DNA from: DATAGF01 sp963834875
GTDB taxonomy: Bacteria; Actinomycetota; Thermoleophilia; Miltoncostaeales; Miltoncostaeaceae
Reading direction: 5' to 3'
Length of the DNA: 64,000 bases
Assembly (NCBI GenBank): GCA_963834875.1
Contig: CAWIDG010000025.1
Coordinates: 62,001 to 126,000 of the forward strand
Part shown: piece after piece, positions 1-8,348 of the stretch
Position numbering within the stretch: position 1 is the stretch's first letter
Layout of the letters: each line of letters begins with the position of its first letter
Position numbers and translations under genes: made by a program
The notes under the pieces: generated by a model
What the model was told of the DNA's origin: nothing
Database searches by the model: none
Seen by the model: only the letters and a program-made list of their open reading frames with translations

Positions 1-2
1 GG

Positions 3-558
3 GTCCTCGGGACGACGCTGCGCCTGTCGGCGGGCTCCTTCTTCCAGACCAACACGCGCATGGCCGAGCGCCTCTACGAGCGCGTGGCCGAGGCGGCCGG
101 CCTCGACGGCTCCCAGGTGCTCTACGACCTGTTCTCCGGCGCCGGCAGCATCGGCGTCGTGCTCGCCCCCGGGGCGCGCGAGGTCGTGGCGATCGACGTC
201 GTCCCGGAGGCGGTGGCCGACGCCGAGCGCAACGCCGCCGCCAACGGCCTGGCCAACCACACGGCGCTCCGCGGCGACGTCGGCGTCGTCCTGCGCGAGC
301 GCCGCGGCGAGCTCCCGCCGCGCGGACGTCGCCGTGGTGGACCCGCCGCGCGCGGGGCTCTCGGGGCGCGCGATCCGGCGGGTGTTGGAGCTCGCCCCGG
401 CGACGCTCGTCTACGTCTCCTGCCAGCCGGCCACCTTCGCCGACAACGCCGCCCGCCTCGTCGAGGGGGGCTACCGGCTGGAGTGGGTCCGCCCGGTCAA
501 CATGTTCCCCCAGACGCCCCACATCGAGGCGGTCGCGCGCTTCACCCGTGAGCGCTGA
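3..558 (+). CDS. TrmA-family RNA (uracil-5-)-methyltransferase, 3' part, frameshifted
   Basis: C-terminal part of a SAM-dependent methyltransferase of the TrmA/RlmC/RlmD family, which methylates C5 of a uridine in tRNA or 23S rRNA. The frame is open from the left edge, so the N-terminal part lies outside the window. Landmarks: SFFQTNT at 36-56, the SAM-binding FSGAGSIG around 132-155, DPPRAG near 340 and the catalytic-cysteine motif SCQPATFADN at 418-447. Reading changes frame between about 310 and 335, and the family text continues as AVVDPPRAG after the break, so a one-base indel in one gene is the simplest reading. The exact target uridine cannot be told. Confidence 0.85.
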   Translation, partial: SSGRRCACRRAPSSRPTRAWPSASTSAWPRRPASTAPRCSTTCSPAPAASASCSPPGRARSWRSTSSRRRWPTPSATPPPTAWPTTRRSAATSASSCASAAASSRRADVAVVDPPRAGLSGRAIRRVLELAPATLVYVSCQPATFADNAARLVEGGYRLEWVRPVNMFPQTPHIEAVARFTRER

Positions 559-588
559 CCGCTCCGGCCGCGGCACACCCCCGCCGGC

Positions 589-1611
589 CTAGTACGGACT
601 GGCCGTTCGGCCGCACCGCGCCGGCGAGCGCGGCCGAGGTAGGCGCCGACGGCGTTGGCCGGCCCGGTGACCGCCGCCGGGCCGACCGTGATGCGCGCGA
701 CCCGGCCCGGGTCAGCGCTGTGGACGAACCAGATCGCTCCGTCAGGCCCCGCCGTGATCCCGATCGGGGAGCCGTTCGGGCTGAAGCCCGGCGTACGCCG
801 CCGGTGAACTCCCTGACCTCGCCGGAGGGCGTGATGCGGGCCACGCGCCCGGGGCTGAGCGTCAGCGTAAACCAGAGGTTGCCGTCGGGACCGGCGGTGA
901 TGTTGTTGGGCAGGGCGTTCGGCGTGAAGCCTGGGACGACGCCGGCAGTGAACTCGGTGACCTGGCCGGCCGGGGTGATCCGCCCGATCCGGCCGGGCGG
1001 CGACGCCTGGGTGAACCACAGGTTGCCGTCGGGGCCGGCCGCGATGTCGGCCGGGCCGCTGCCGGCGCTAAAGCCCGGCGTGACGCCGCCGGTGAACTCG
1101 GTGACCTGGCCGGCCGGCGTGATCCGCGCAATCCGCCCCGGCGCGAACGACATCGCCATCCAGAGGTTGCCGTCGGGGCCGCTCGTGATCCCGTTGGGTC
1201 CGGCGTTGGCGCTGAACCCCGGCGTCGAGCCGCCGGTCAGCTCGGCCGCCTCGAAGGTCGGCGTGATCCGGACCACCCGGCCCGGGTTGAGGCCGAGCGT
1301 GAGCCAGACGTTCCCGTCGGGCCCGGCGGTGAGCTCCGTCGGTGCGCCGTTCGCGCTGAAGCCGGGGAAGCCGGCGGTCAGCTGGCCGACGCCGGCGGTG
1401 AGGCGGCCGACGCCCCCGGGGTTGGCCTGCTGGGCGAACCAGATCGGCCCGTCGGGCCCGGCGGCGATCCCCAGCGGCTCCCGGTCGACGGGGAAGCCCG
1501 ACGTGAGGCCGCCGACGAACTCGGTCACCCCCGGCTGGCCCGGCGTAATGCGACCCACCCGTCCGGGGTCGTTGAGCTGGGTGAACCAGACGTTGCCGTC
1601 GTTTCCGGTCA
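589..1611 (-). pseudogene. Vgb-like seven-bladed beta-propeller, no start codon, frameshifted
   Basis: The translation is a tandem repeat of about 48 residues with core (A/S)GPDGN(L/V)W(F/L/M) and PGR(I/V)xRITP, the signature of the virginiamycin B lyase/NHL-type propeller. Seven GPDG-type cores are spaced by 147, 135, 144, 144, 144 and 143 bases (plus-strand marks at 1598, 1451, 1316, 1172, 1028, 884, 741), so all seven blades are present. The 143-base interval marks a one-base loss between 741 and 884, exactly where the frame breaks. No start or signal peptide is found before the first blade, which abuts the stop of the aldo-keto reductase at 1609. The 3' end is ambiguous; a TAG at 589-591 is the likeliest stop after another shift. 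The repeat family is clear; lyase activity is not claimed because the residues after WF differ between blades. Confidence 0.75.
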
Positions 1612-2604
1612 GCGCTCGCTGTCGAGCTCCGCCATCAGCGGCTCGGCGTAGCGGGCGCCGGCGGCGGCGGCGGCCGGGACGGCGCCCTCGATGCGGGCGA
1701 GGTCGTCGGCCGAAAGCTCGACGCCGAGGGCGTCCAACGCCTCGTCGAGCCGCTCGCGCGTCCGCGCGCCGACCAGGGGGACGATGTCGTCGCCGCGCGA
1801 GAGCACCCAGGCGATCGCCGCCTGGGCCACCGTGATCCCGCGCCCCTCGGCGACGGCGCGCAGCGCCTCCACGAGGTCCAGGTTGCGGGCGAGGTTCTCG
1901 CCCTGGAAGCGCGGCGAGTGGGCCCGGAAGTCCCCGCCGTCGAGCGCGCGATCGCGGGTCCAGTGGCCGCTCAGGAGGCCCCGGGACAGCACGCCGTAGG
2001 CCGTGATCCCGATCCCCAGCTCCCGGCACGCCGGCAGGATCTCGTCCTCGATCCCGCGCGAGATCAGCGAGTACTCGATCTGCAGGTCGGCGATGGGATG
2101 GACGGCCGCCGCTCGCCGGAGCGTCTCGGCGCCGACCTCCGACAGGCCGATGTGGCGCACGTGGCCCGCCGCCACCATCTCGGCGATCGCGCCCACGGTC
2201 TCCTCGACCGGGACCGCCGGGTCGAGCCGCGCCGGCCGGTAGACGTCCACGTGGTCCGTGCCCAGCCGCGACAGCGTGTGGCCGAGGAAGTTCTTCACCG
2301 CGCCCGGGCGGGCGTTGACGCCGAGCCACCCGCCCGCCGGGTCGCGCAGCGCGCCGAACTTCACGCTGATCAGCACGTCGTCGCGCCGGCGGTCGCGTAG
2401 GGCGCGCGCGATCAGGAGCTCGTTGCGCCCATGCCCGTAGAAGTCGCCCGTGTCGAGCAGCGACATGCCGGCGTCGATCGCCGCGTGGATCGTGGCGATG
2501 CTCTCGGCCTCGTCGGCCGGCCCGTAGAGGCTCGACATCCCCATGCAGCCCAGCCCGATCGCGGAGGTCCGCGGGCCGGTCGCCCCGAGCGTCCTCGTGT
2601 CCAT
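1609..2604 (-). CDS. aldo/keto reductase (331 aa)
   Basis: NAD(P)H-dependent aldo/keto reductase with a TIM-barrel fold. Visible family motifs are LGCMGMS near the N-terminus, the catalytic stretch LLDTGDFYG with Asp and Tyr, DHVDVYR, GLSEV and the C-terminal VPLVGARTRERL cofactor loop. The start at 2604 is chosen because GAGAGGAA lies just upstream and MDTRTLG is the usual N-terminus; the open frame runs further upstream without family similarity. The gene is divergent from the LysR gene at 2701, with under 100 bases between them, so the regulator probably controls it. The substrate is unknown. Confidence 0.92.
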   Translation of the reverse strand: MDTRTLGATGPRTSAIGLGCMGMSSLYGPADEAESIATIHAAIDAGMSLLDTGDFYGHGRNELLIARALRDRRRDDVLISVKFGALRDPAGGWLGVNARPGAVKNFLGHTLSRLGTDHVDVYRPARLDPAVPVEETVGAIAEMVAAGHVRHIGLSEVGAETLRRAAAVHPIADLQIEYSLISRGIEDEILPACRELGIGITAYGVLSRGLLSGHWTRDRALDGGDFRAHSPRFQGENLARNLDLVEALRAVAEGRGITVAQAAIAWVLSRGDDIVPLVGARTRERLDEALDALGVELSADDLARIEGAVPAAAAAGARYAEPLMAELDSER

Positions 2605-2700
2605 TTCCTCTCCCGTCTCCCGAGTCGCCTGGGATGATTGATCCGATGGCCGGTCGTGTGAAACGCCGATCGGCGGTGGAGCCACCACCGCGAGGCGTCG

Positions 2701-3576
2701 ATGCCTGAGCTGCGCCAGCTGCGCGCCTTCGTCGCCGTCGCCCAGGAGCTGAACTTCACCCGCGCGGCGGAGCGGCTGCACCTGGGCCAGCAGGCCGTCT
2801 CGAAGTCGGTGCGCCAGCTCGAGCGCGAGCTCGGCGTGACGCTGCTGGAGCGCACGACCCGCGAGGTGCGGCTCACGCAGGCCGGGCTGGCGCTGCTCGA
2901 CGGGGCCACCAGGGCCCTGGACGCCGCCGACGCGGCCGTCGCCCGGGCCCGCGAGGTCGGCCGGGGGACGGCGGGCACGGCGCTGGTCGGCGTCACGCCC
3001 GCGATCGGGGCGGGCGAGCGCGACGACATCGTGCGGGCCCTCCGCCACGGGGCGTCCGACCTGTCGGTCTCGTTCCACGACCTCCGTCCAGGCGAGGTCG
3101 GGGCGGCGCTCCGCTCGGGCGGCGTCGAGCTGGTGGTGGCGCGGACCGCACCCCCCGACGCCGAGCTGGAAGCGGCGCCGCTGCGCCCCACCCCGGCCGA
3201 GTTGCGCGTTCCCGCCGGGCACCGGCTGGCGGGCGGCAACGAGGTGGCGCTCGCGGAACTCGACCGCGAGCGGCTGCTCACGTGGAGCCCCCCCGGGACG
3301 GCCTACACCGACATGCTCCTCGCGACGGTCGCGGGCGCGGGCGGCCGCGTGACGCCCGTCGAGGCGCACATCACGGGCGGCTCGTCGCTCGCCGAGCTCG
3401 CCGAGACCGGCGCCGTCGCGCTCGTGCCGGTCGGATGGCCGGACACGGCCGGCACGGTCGCCGTCGCGCTCGCCGACGACGTCCGCCTGCCGCTCGTCGC
3501 GCTGTGGCGGCCGGGCCCCGCCCCGCCGGCCGTCCGCCGGCTGCTCGCCGGGATGGGGGCGTCAGCGGATCAGTAG
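2701..3576 (+). CDS. LysR-family transcriptional regulator (291 aa)
   Basis: N-terminal winged-helix HTH (about residues 1-60: LRQLRAFVAVAQELNFTRAAERLH with QQAVSKSVRQLE as recognition region) followed by a LysR substrate-binding domain of two Rossmann-like lobes. Its length is typical of LTTRs. Divergent arrangement with the aldo/keto reductase gene (2604, minus) is the classical LysR layout and suggests that the reductase is its target. It overlaps the 3' end of the convergent UDG-like gene by a few bases. The effector is not predictable. Confidence 0.92.
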   Translation: MPELRQLRAFVAVAQELNFTRAAERLHLGQQAVSKSVRQLERELGVTLLERTTREVRLTQAGLALLDGATRALDAADAAVARAREVGRGTAGTALVGVTPAIGAGERDDIVRALRHGASDLSVSFHDLRPGEVGAALRSGGVELVVARTAPPDAELEAAPLRPTPAELRVPAGHRLAGGNEVALAELDRERLLTWSPPGTAYTDMLLATVAGAGGRVTPVEAHITGGSSLAELAETGAVALVPVGWPDTAGTVAVALADDVRLPLVALWRPGPAPPAVRRLLAGMGASADQ

Positions 3577-4250
3577 GGCGGCTGGGCCTGGTGCCAGTCG
3601 CCGACGGCCCGGAACGCCTCCCAGAAGGCCCGCTTGGAGCTCTGCTCGTCGAGCGAGGTGTCGATGTCGGGGACGTAGATCGCGTCGATCGTGGGCGTCC
3701 AGCGCCGGACGGCGCCCGGCTCGGCGACCAGCGGCTCGGAGAGGGGGAACGCGAGGCCGTTGAGGGTCTCCAGCACCTGCTCGCCCATCGGCACGATGAG
3801 CTTCGGCTGGACGATCTGCAGCTCCTGGGCCAGCCACGCCGGACAGAGGCGCGCCGCCTCGGCGGGGTCGAGGTGCGTGCACTTCACGCAGAGGGTCCCG
3901 TAGAGCATCAGGGGGTCGATGCCGAGGCGTTGCACGCTCTTGAGGATCGCGGAGCCCGCCCGGCCGAAGAACGCGACGCCCTCCTGGCGCTCGGAGAGGC
4001 TGGCGGTCCACTTGATCAGCATGATCTCGGCCTGGGGCGAGCCGGAGCTCATGACCGGCAGCTCGGCGTCCGGGCGGCAGCGCTCGCAGGCGGTGATGGC
4101 GTCGTTGAGCGCGGCGATCTCGGCGATCGCGCGGCGCTGGTACGCGTCCTGGATGTCCTCCGGGCTCGCGCCGCCGACGCCGGCGCCCGGCGCACGGCGG
4201 CTGCCTCGCGAGCGCCGGGTCGAGCGCGGGGTGGATGGGTCAGGGCTCAT
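3570..4250 (-). CDS. uracil-DNA-glycosylase-superfamily protein, atypical (226 aa)
   Basis: Resembles family 4/5 uracil-DNA glycosylases: a cysteine pair ACERCRP and a later KCTH/LCP pair could hold the iron-sulfur cluster, GRAGSAILKSVQRLGID matches the helix after motif A, and IVPMGEQVLETLNGL matches the central strand. The usual GEAPG motif A is replaced by LIKWTASLSERQEGVAFFGRAG-like text, and the C-terminal HPS motif is replaced by PDIDTSL. The normal water-activating residues are therefore not visible. It may be a divergent glycosylase with another specificity or a DNA/RNA-binding relative. The N-terminal 30 residues are basic and low-complexity. It is transcribed alone, after the GT4-PHP gene and convergent with LysR. 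Confidence 0.65.
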   Translation of the reverse strand: MSPDPSTPRSTRRSRGSRRAPGAGVGGASPEDIQDAYQRRAIAEIAALNDAITACERCRPDAELPVMSSGSPQAEIMLIKWTASLSERQEGVAFFGRAGSAILKSVQRLGIDPLMLYGTLCVKCTHLDPAEAARLCPAWLAQELQIVQPKLIVPMGEQVLETLNGLAFPLSEPLVAEPGAVRRWTPTIDAIYVPDIDTSLDEQSSKRAFWEAFRAVGDWHQAQPPY

Positions 4251-4301
4251 GGCCGACGGTCCTCTTTGGCGGGTCCGACGCTACTCCTGCCGGGGGGTGT
4301 T

Positions 4302-6116
4302 TCACGAGTCCGGAACGCGCCGGCCGCGCCGCCGGCCCTGCGGGGCACGGGCCCGGCGCCGGCGCGGCGGCCGCGCGAGGCGGGCCTCGCCGAGCGCGTC
4401 GAGGAAGTCGGAGGGCCCGTGGAAGGGGCGCAGCTCCGTGACCGCGGAGCCGACGTCCTCGGGGCGGACGGCCCCGCTGCCCGCGCAGCCGAGAACGCCC
4501 ATCCGCTGGGCGATGCGGGCCGTCTCGTCCTCGGCCTGCCCCGGTGCCGCACCGCTGACGAGCTGGCGGCAGTCCACCTCGCCGCCGAGGCGCCGCAGCC
4601 CCTGCGCGGAGGGCGGCGGGGCGGGGCCGTCGGGGTGGGGCGCCATGACCACGCCCCCCTGCGCGTGAACGGCCGCGGCAGCCGCCTGGGGGTCGAGGCC
4701 GGGCTCCACGTCGCGCGTGAGGAAGAGCCCGATCAGCGCCCCGTCGGTCGTGGGGATCTCCTGGCCGATCACCACCGCGAGGTCGTCCGGGGCGGCGGCG
4801 GCAACGGCGAGGGCGGGCGCGATCCCGTCCGGCGAGGCCACGGCGACCGCCCCCAGGCCTCGCTCGCGGCACGCGGCGACGATCCGCTGGGGGGCGACAT
4901 CGGCCGCCGGGCGCAGGCGCAGATCGGCGAGCACGCGGTCCTCCGCCGCCACCGCGCGCCGACCCGAGGACAGCGCCGTCCGATAGGCCGCCTCCAGGTC
5001 GGCGGCGACGTCGTCCCATCCGCGGCGACCCCGCGCCGCGGCCGCGCTGCCGAGGGCCGCGCGCCGGCGGCCGTCGACCGCCAGGTCGGCGACCGCGGCG
5101 GACCACAGGTCGCGCGAGAAGGGCGGCAGGACGAGGGCCTCGACGCCGTGGCGGGCAGCCTCGTCGACCGCGGGGCACCGCGGCGCCAGCACGGCGCACC
5201 CGGCGGCCATCGCCTCCCGCATCGCCGCGCCGGCAGCGTCCTCGGGCGCGACCATCACGGCGATCGCGCCCGGCGACAGGACCGCCGCGCGCGCCTCCGG
5301 GCCCGAGTCCGGGACGACCTCGACGCGATCGCGCAGGGCCTTCGGCACCGCCGCGCGGGTCCGCCAGGGCGCATCGGGCGGGCCGACGAGCGTCACCCGG
5401 CCGATCGTCTCCAGGTCGAGGGACCTGAGCATCCCGAGGGCGAAGCGGACGCCGGCCCGGTCGCGGCCGCGGGCCACGAGGGTCAGCGCCGGCGGGCCGG
5501 ACCTCCGCCGGGCAGGGGGCGCGAGCAGCCCGAGGTCCACGCCGGGCGGGATCACGGCGTAGTCGCCGGGCAGGATCTCGGAGAGCGCCTCCGCCGCGGC
5601 CCGGGTGGTCGCCACGCGCAGGTCGGCCCGCGACAGCGCGCGGTCAACGAGCGGGCGCAGGAACGCGACCCCGGCGAGGGGCTCCGCGCGGTGGAAGGTG
5701 ACGGCCGCCACGCCGTGCGCGTGGCGCAGGGCGGCCAGGGCGGGGCTCGGGGCGAGCGGCTCGTGCAGGTCAACGATGTCGAAGGCCGGCCGCGAGAGCG
5801 CGGCCTCGAGCGCCGTCACGAGGTCGAAGGGACCGCCGACGCGGCGGCCCGGACCGGCGGGGAGCGCGCGCCCCACCGCCACATCGCGCACCTCGCCCGG
5901 GGCCGCGACGACCGCCGAGGGGTCTCCGGCCTCGGCGGCGCGCAGCCGCGCCCTCCCGGCCGCGACGCGGTCGCGAGCCGTGGCGGGGGCGAGCACCGTC
6001 ACGCCGTGCCCACGGCCCGCCAGCGCCCGGGCGACCTCGGCGACGTGGTGCGCGACCTCGTCGCGGGGCGGCGAGGGCAGCGGCGAGACGAGCGCGATGC
6101 GGAGGGGCCGGCTCAC
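4302..6116 (-). CDS. GT4 glycosyltransferase fused to a degenerate PHP domain (604 aa)
   Basis: Residues 1 to about 375 form a GT-B glycosyltransferase of family GT4: N-terminal MSRPLRIALVSPLPS with a HHVAEVARALAGRGHGVTVL helix, and a C-terminal lobe with VMVAPEDAAGAAMREAMAAGCAVLAP, the E-x7-E-type nucleotide-sugar site. From about residue 390 a PHP-like domain follows (VLADLRLRP, QRIVAACRERGLGAVAV, IGQEIPTTDG, VVMAPHPDG, PFHGPSDFLDALG), but the first metal motif HxH is RLR here, so it probably lacks hydrolase activity. A GTG start overlaps the stop of the CDP-alcohol transferase gene (GTGA), implying coupling. That pair is the layout of phosphatidylinositol-mannoside synthesis in actinobacteria, so a PimA-like lipid glycosyl transfer at the inner membrane face is a reasonable guess. 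Confidence 0.8.
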   Translation of the reverse strand: MSRPLRIALVSPLPSPPRDEVAHHVAEVARALAGRGHGVTVLAPATARDRVAAGRARLRAAEAGDPSAVVAAPGEVRDVAVGRALPAGPGRRVGGPFDLVTALEAALSRPAFDIVDLHEPLAPSPALAALRHAHGVAAVTFHRAEPLAGVAFLRPLVDRALSRADLRVATTRAAAEALSEILPGDYAVIPPGVDLGLLAPPARRRSGPPALTLVARGRDRAGVRFALGMLRSLDLETIGRVTLVGPPDAPWRTRAAVPKALRDRVEVVPDSGPEARAAVLSPGAIAVMVAPEDAAGAAMREAMAAGCAVLAPRCPAVDEAARHGVEALVLPPFSRDLWSAAVADLAVDGRRRAALGSAAAARGRRGWDDVAADLEAAYRTALSSGRRAVAAEDRVLADLRLRPAADVAPQRIVAACRERGLGAVAVASPDGIAPALAVAAAAPDDLAVVIGQEIPTTDGALIGLFLTRDVEPGLDPQAAAAAVHAQGGVVMAPHPDGPAPPPSAQGLRRLGGEVDCRQLVSGAAPGQAEDETARIAQRMGVLGCAGSGAVRPEDVGSAVTELRPFHGPSDFLDALGEARLARPPRRRRARAPQGRRRGRRVPDS

Positions 6117-6751
6117 CGCGAGGCGTTGTGGACGAGCAGCATGCGGTGCCCGGCGGTCATGAGGCTCAGCCCGGCGAGGATGGCCATGCCGACCGGCAGC
6201 ACATCGCCCACGCCCCCGAGGAAGAGCGCGGCGCCCACGATCACGAGCCGCTCGGGCCGGCCCATCAGCCCGCCGCTCGAGCCGGGGATGCCGAGCCCCT
6301 CGGCGCGCGCGCGCGCGTAGGAGACGAGGAAGGAGGCCGTGAGGGCGACGAAGCAGGCCGCGAGCCCCCAGATGTCATCGTCCTGCGCGAGCGTGATCCC
6401 GATCGCGCCGATGATCACGCCCTCGGCGAGGCGGTCGAGCGTGGAGTCGAGGAACGCCCCGAAGGCCGTCACGCGGTTCTGGTAGCGCGCGAGCAGCCCG
6501 TCGAGGGAGTCGACCAGCCCGGAGGCGATGAACACCAGCGACGCGAGCACCCACCAGCGCGCGAGCGCGAGCCCCGCCGCGGCGCAGATGCCGAGGAAGC
6601 CGATGATCGTGACCGCGTTCGGCGTGATCCCGCTGCGGTCGACCAGCCGGAGCACCGCGCGCGACGGTCCCGACCTGCGACGCGGCGACGCGGCGTCAAG
6701 CTCCTGAAGCTCGGTGGCGATGTCCGCTCGCCCCTCGGGGGTTGGGGTCAC
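6113..6751 (-). CDS. CDP-alcohol phosphatidyltransferase, PIP-synthase-like (212 aa)
   Basis: Integral membrane enzyme that joins a CDP-activated lipid (CDP-diacylglycerol) to an alcohol; in actinobacteria the closest role is phosphatidylinositol-phosphate synthase (PgsA1). The signature D-x2-D-G-x2-A-R-x8-G-x3-D-x3-D is complete in the segment beginning DSLDGLLAR and ending GAFLDSTLD. Several hydrophobic helices flank it (NAVTIIGFLGICAAAGLALA and VLPVGMAILAGLSLM). The frame stays open upstream into the divergent FAH gene; GTG at 6751 gives the usual length and leaves a small intergenic promoter, so it is preferred. It is followed by the coupled GT4 gene. Whether the acceptor is inositol phosphate or glycerol phosphate is not decided by the sequence. 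Confidence 0.82.
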   Translation of the reverse strand: MTPTPEGRADIATELQELDAASPRRRSGPSRAVLRLVDRSGITPNAVTIIGFLGICAAAGLALARWWVLASLVFIASGLVDSLDGLLARYQNRVTAFGAFLDSTLDRLAEGVIIGAIGITLAQDDDIWGLAACFVALTASFLVSYARARAEGLGIPGSSGGLMGRPERLVIVGAALFLGGVGDVLPVGMAILAGLSLMTAGHRMLLVHNASR

Positions 6752-6779
6752 GTGCACGGGGGCCCGCGCCCCGCCCCGA

Positions 6780-6788
6780 CTAGGATAG
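6780..6788. promoter_or_regulatory. overlapping divergent -10 boxes
   Basis: CTAGGATAG reads TAGGAT on the plus strand, 8 bases before the ATG of the FAH gene (leaderless), and TATCCT on the minus strand toward the CDP-alcohol transferase gene. One site may therefore serve both directions. Confidence 0.45.
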
Positions 6789-6794
6789 CGGCGC

Positions 6795-7586
6795 ATGCGC
6801 CTGTGCACGTACCGCGACCGGGGCGGCTCGCGGCTGGGGTCGGTCGAGGACGGGTTCGTCGTGCCGCTCGCCGGCCGCGACGTGGCGGATGCCCTCTCCG
6901 GGACGCCCGAGCCCGCCGGCCCGGCGGTGCCCCTCGAGGGCCTGGAGCTCCTCGCGCCCCTCGCGCCGGGCAAGCTGATCGGCGTGGGGCTGAACTACCG
7001 CGACCACGCGGCCGAGACCGGCGCCGAGCTCCCGCGCGAGCCGCTGCTGTTCGCCAAGCTCCCGTCGTCCGTCACCTCCCCGGCCGGCGACGTCGTGCGG
7101 CCCGCCTACACCGACGAGCTCGACTACGAGGGCGAGCTCGCGGTGGTGATCGGCCGCAGGGCCCGTGACGTGGCGACCGGGAGCGCGCTCGACCACGTCT
7201 TCGGCTACGCCGTGATGAACGACGTCACCGCCCGCGACCGCCAGCGCGCCGAGCCGCAGTGGGTGCGCGCCAAGGGCGGCGACACCTTCGCCCCCTTCGG
7301 GCCGTGGGTCACGACGGCGGACGAGGTCCCGGACCCCCAGGCGCTGGCGATCCGCACCACGGTGAACGGGGAGCTGCGCCAGGACGGGAGCACCGCCGAC
7401 ATGGTCTTCTCCGTCGCCGCCCTCGTCGCCTGGTGCTCGGCGAGCTTCACCCTCGAGCCCGGCGACGTGATCACCACCGGCACGCCGGCGGGCGTCGGGG
7501 TCGCGCGGGGCTCCTTCCTGGCGCCCGGCGACCGGGTGCGGGTGGAGATCGAGGGGCTCGGCGCGCTCGAGAACACGGTGCGGTGA
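6795..7586 (+). CDS. fumarylacetoacetate hydrolase (FAH) family protein (263 aa)
   Basis: Cytoplasmic Mg/Mn-dependent hydrolase or isomerase acting on beta-diketo or hydroxydienoate acids (FAH/HpaG/YcgM superfamily). Motifs: LIGVGLNYRDHA, the acidic metal ligands in LDYEGELAVVIG (about residue 108), NDVTARD, the catalytic lysine in AKGGDTFAPFGPW, and TTGTPAGVG near the C-terminus. Full length for the family. The ATG is preceded by TAGGAT at 8 bases and no Shine-Dalgarno, so it is probably leaderless. The next gene starts inside its stop codon (GTGA). The substrate cannot be assigned; oxaloacetate tautomerase and acylpyruvase are the usual activities of this subgroup. Confidence 0.88.
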   Translation: MRLCTYRDRGGSRLGSVEDGFVVPLAGRDVADALSGTPEPAGPAVPLEGLELLAPLAPGKLIGVGLNYRDHAAETGAELPREPLLFAKLPSSVTSPAGDVVRPAYTDELDYEGELAVVIGRRARDVATGSALDHVFGYAVMNDVTARDRQRAEPQWVRAKGGDTFAPFGPWVTTADEVPDPQALAIRTTVNGELRQDGSTADMVFSVAALVAWCSASFTLEPGDVITTGTPAGVGVARGSFLAPGDRVRVEIEGLGALENTVR

Positions 7587-8341
7587 CCCCTGAGGAGGCC
7601 TTGCTGCGCGTGCTCGCCCTCACGGGGCTGGGCTTCCCGCGCGGGGTGCTCGGGCCGGAGATATGGGCGCTGGCGCGGGCGCTGTCCGAGGAGGGCGCTC
7701 CCGGCGCCGACCCGGCGGAGCTGGCCGAGGCGGCCGCGGAGGCCCACTGGCCGGAGCTGCGCGGCCCGATGGACGCGGCGCTCCGGCGCGGGGCGGCGGC
7801 GGCCGGGCCGGAGGACCGGGAGGCGTTCGCGATCGTCCTCCCGTGGGCTGCGGACGAGAGCCCCGACAACCCCCTGGCGCGCGCCCTCGCGGTCCGCGCC
7901 GCCACCGAGCTGGCGGCGGCGGACGCGCGGGCCCGGGAGCGCCTGCGCGCGGCCGAGGGGGCGATCGCGGAGGGTGGTCCCGGGGCGGCGATCGCCGCCG
8001 CGACCGCCGCCGGCGCGATCGCCGCCGACCTCCTCGACCTCGACCCCGAGGACTTCGGCCAGGAGATCGCCACCTACGTCGAGGCCGGGCGCCGGCCCGA
8101 GGACATCGCCCAGCTCGCGCGCTCGACCGGGGACCCGGAGATCCGCGCCTGGGCGCGCGGCGCCGTGGCGGCCGCCGACGACGGCGAGGCACCCGCGGCC
8201 GCCGCCGGGGTGCGCCACCTGGCGTCCGGCCCGCCGCCGGAGGACCCCGCCGAGGACCTCGTGTGGGTGCCGACGATCCTCTCGCTGGCCGAGGAGGCCA
8301 TCGAGCGGGCGCTCGTGGACGAGGCCGGGGACGCGGCCTAG
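7583..8341 (+). CDS. hypothetical alanine-rich helical protein (252 aa)
   Basis: Not recognised. A GTG start overlaps the FAH stop (GTGA), so it is translationally coupled. The protein is almost entirely predicted helix, rich in Ala, Glu and Arg (for example AELAEAAAEAHWPELRG and AATELAAADARARERLRAAEG), with an acidic C-terminus and no signal peptide or membrane segment. GC content in third positions matches neighbouring genes, which supports real coding. Coupling suggests a helper of the FAH enzyme or simply a shared mRNA. Confidence 0.6.
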   Translation: MTPEEALLRVLALTGLGFPRGVLGPEIWALARALSEEGAPGADPAELAEAAAEAHWPELRGPMDAALRRGAAAAGPEDREAFAIVLPWAADESPDNPLARALAVRAATELAAADARARERLRAAEGAIAEGGPGAAIAAATAAGAIAADLLDLDPEDFGQEIATYVEAGRRPEDIAQLARSTGDPEIRAWARGAVAAADDGEAPAAAAGVRHLASGPPPEDPAEDLVWVPTILSLAEEAIERALVDEAGDAA

Positions 8342-8348
8342 GGCCTGC

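Noticed and set aside
601..612. GGCCGTTCGGCC as another member of the 23-bp repeat family
   Set aside because: Shares only the GGCC-N4-GGCC frame, lacks the AA(G/T)T centre and has no 23-base neighbour; expected by chance at this GC content.
3282..6320. 1012-codon plus-strand frame across the UDG-like and GT4-PHP genes
   Set aside because: Arg/Gly/Pro-rich shadow; the minus-strand genes carry all recognisable motifs.
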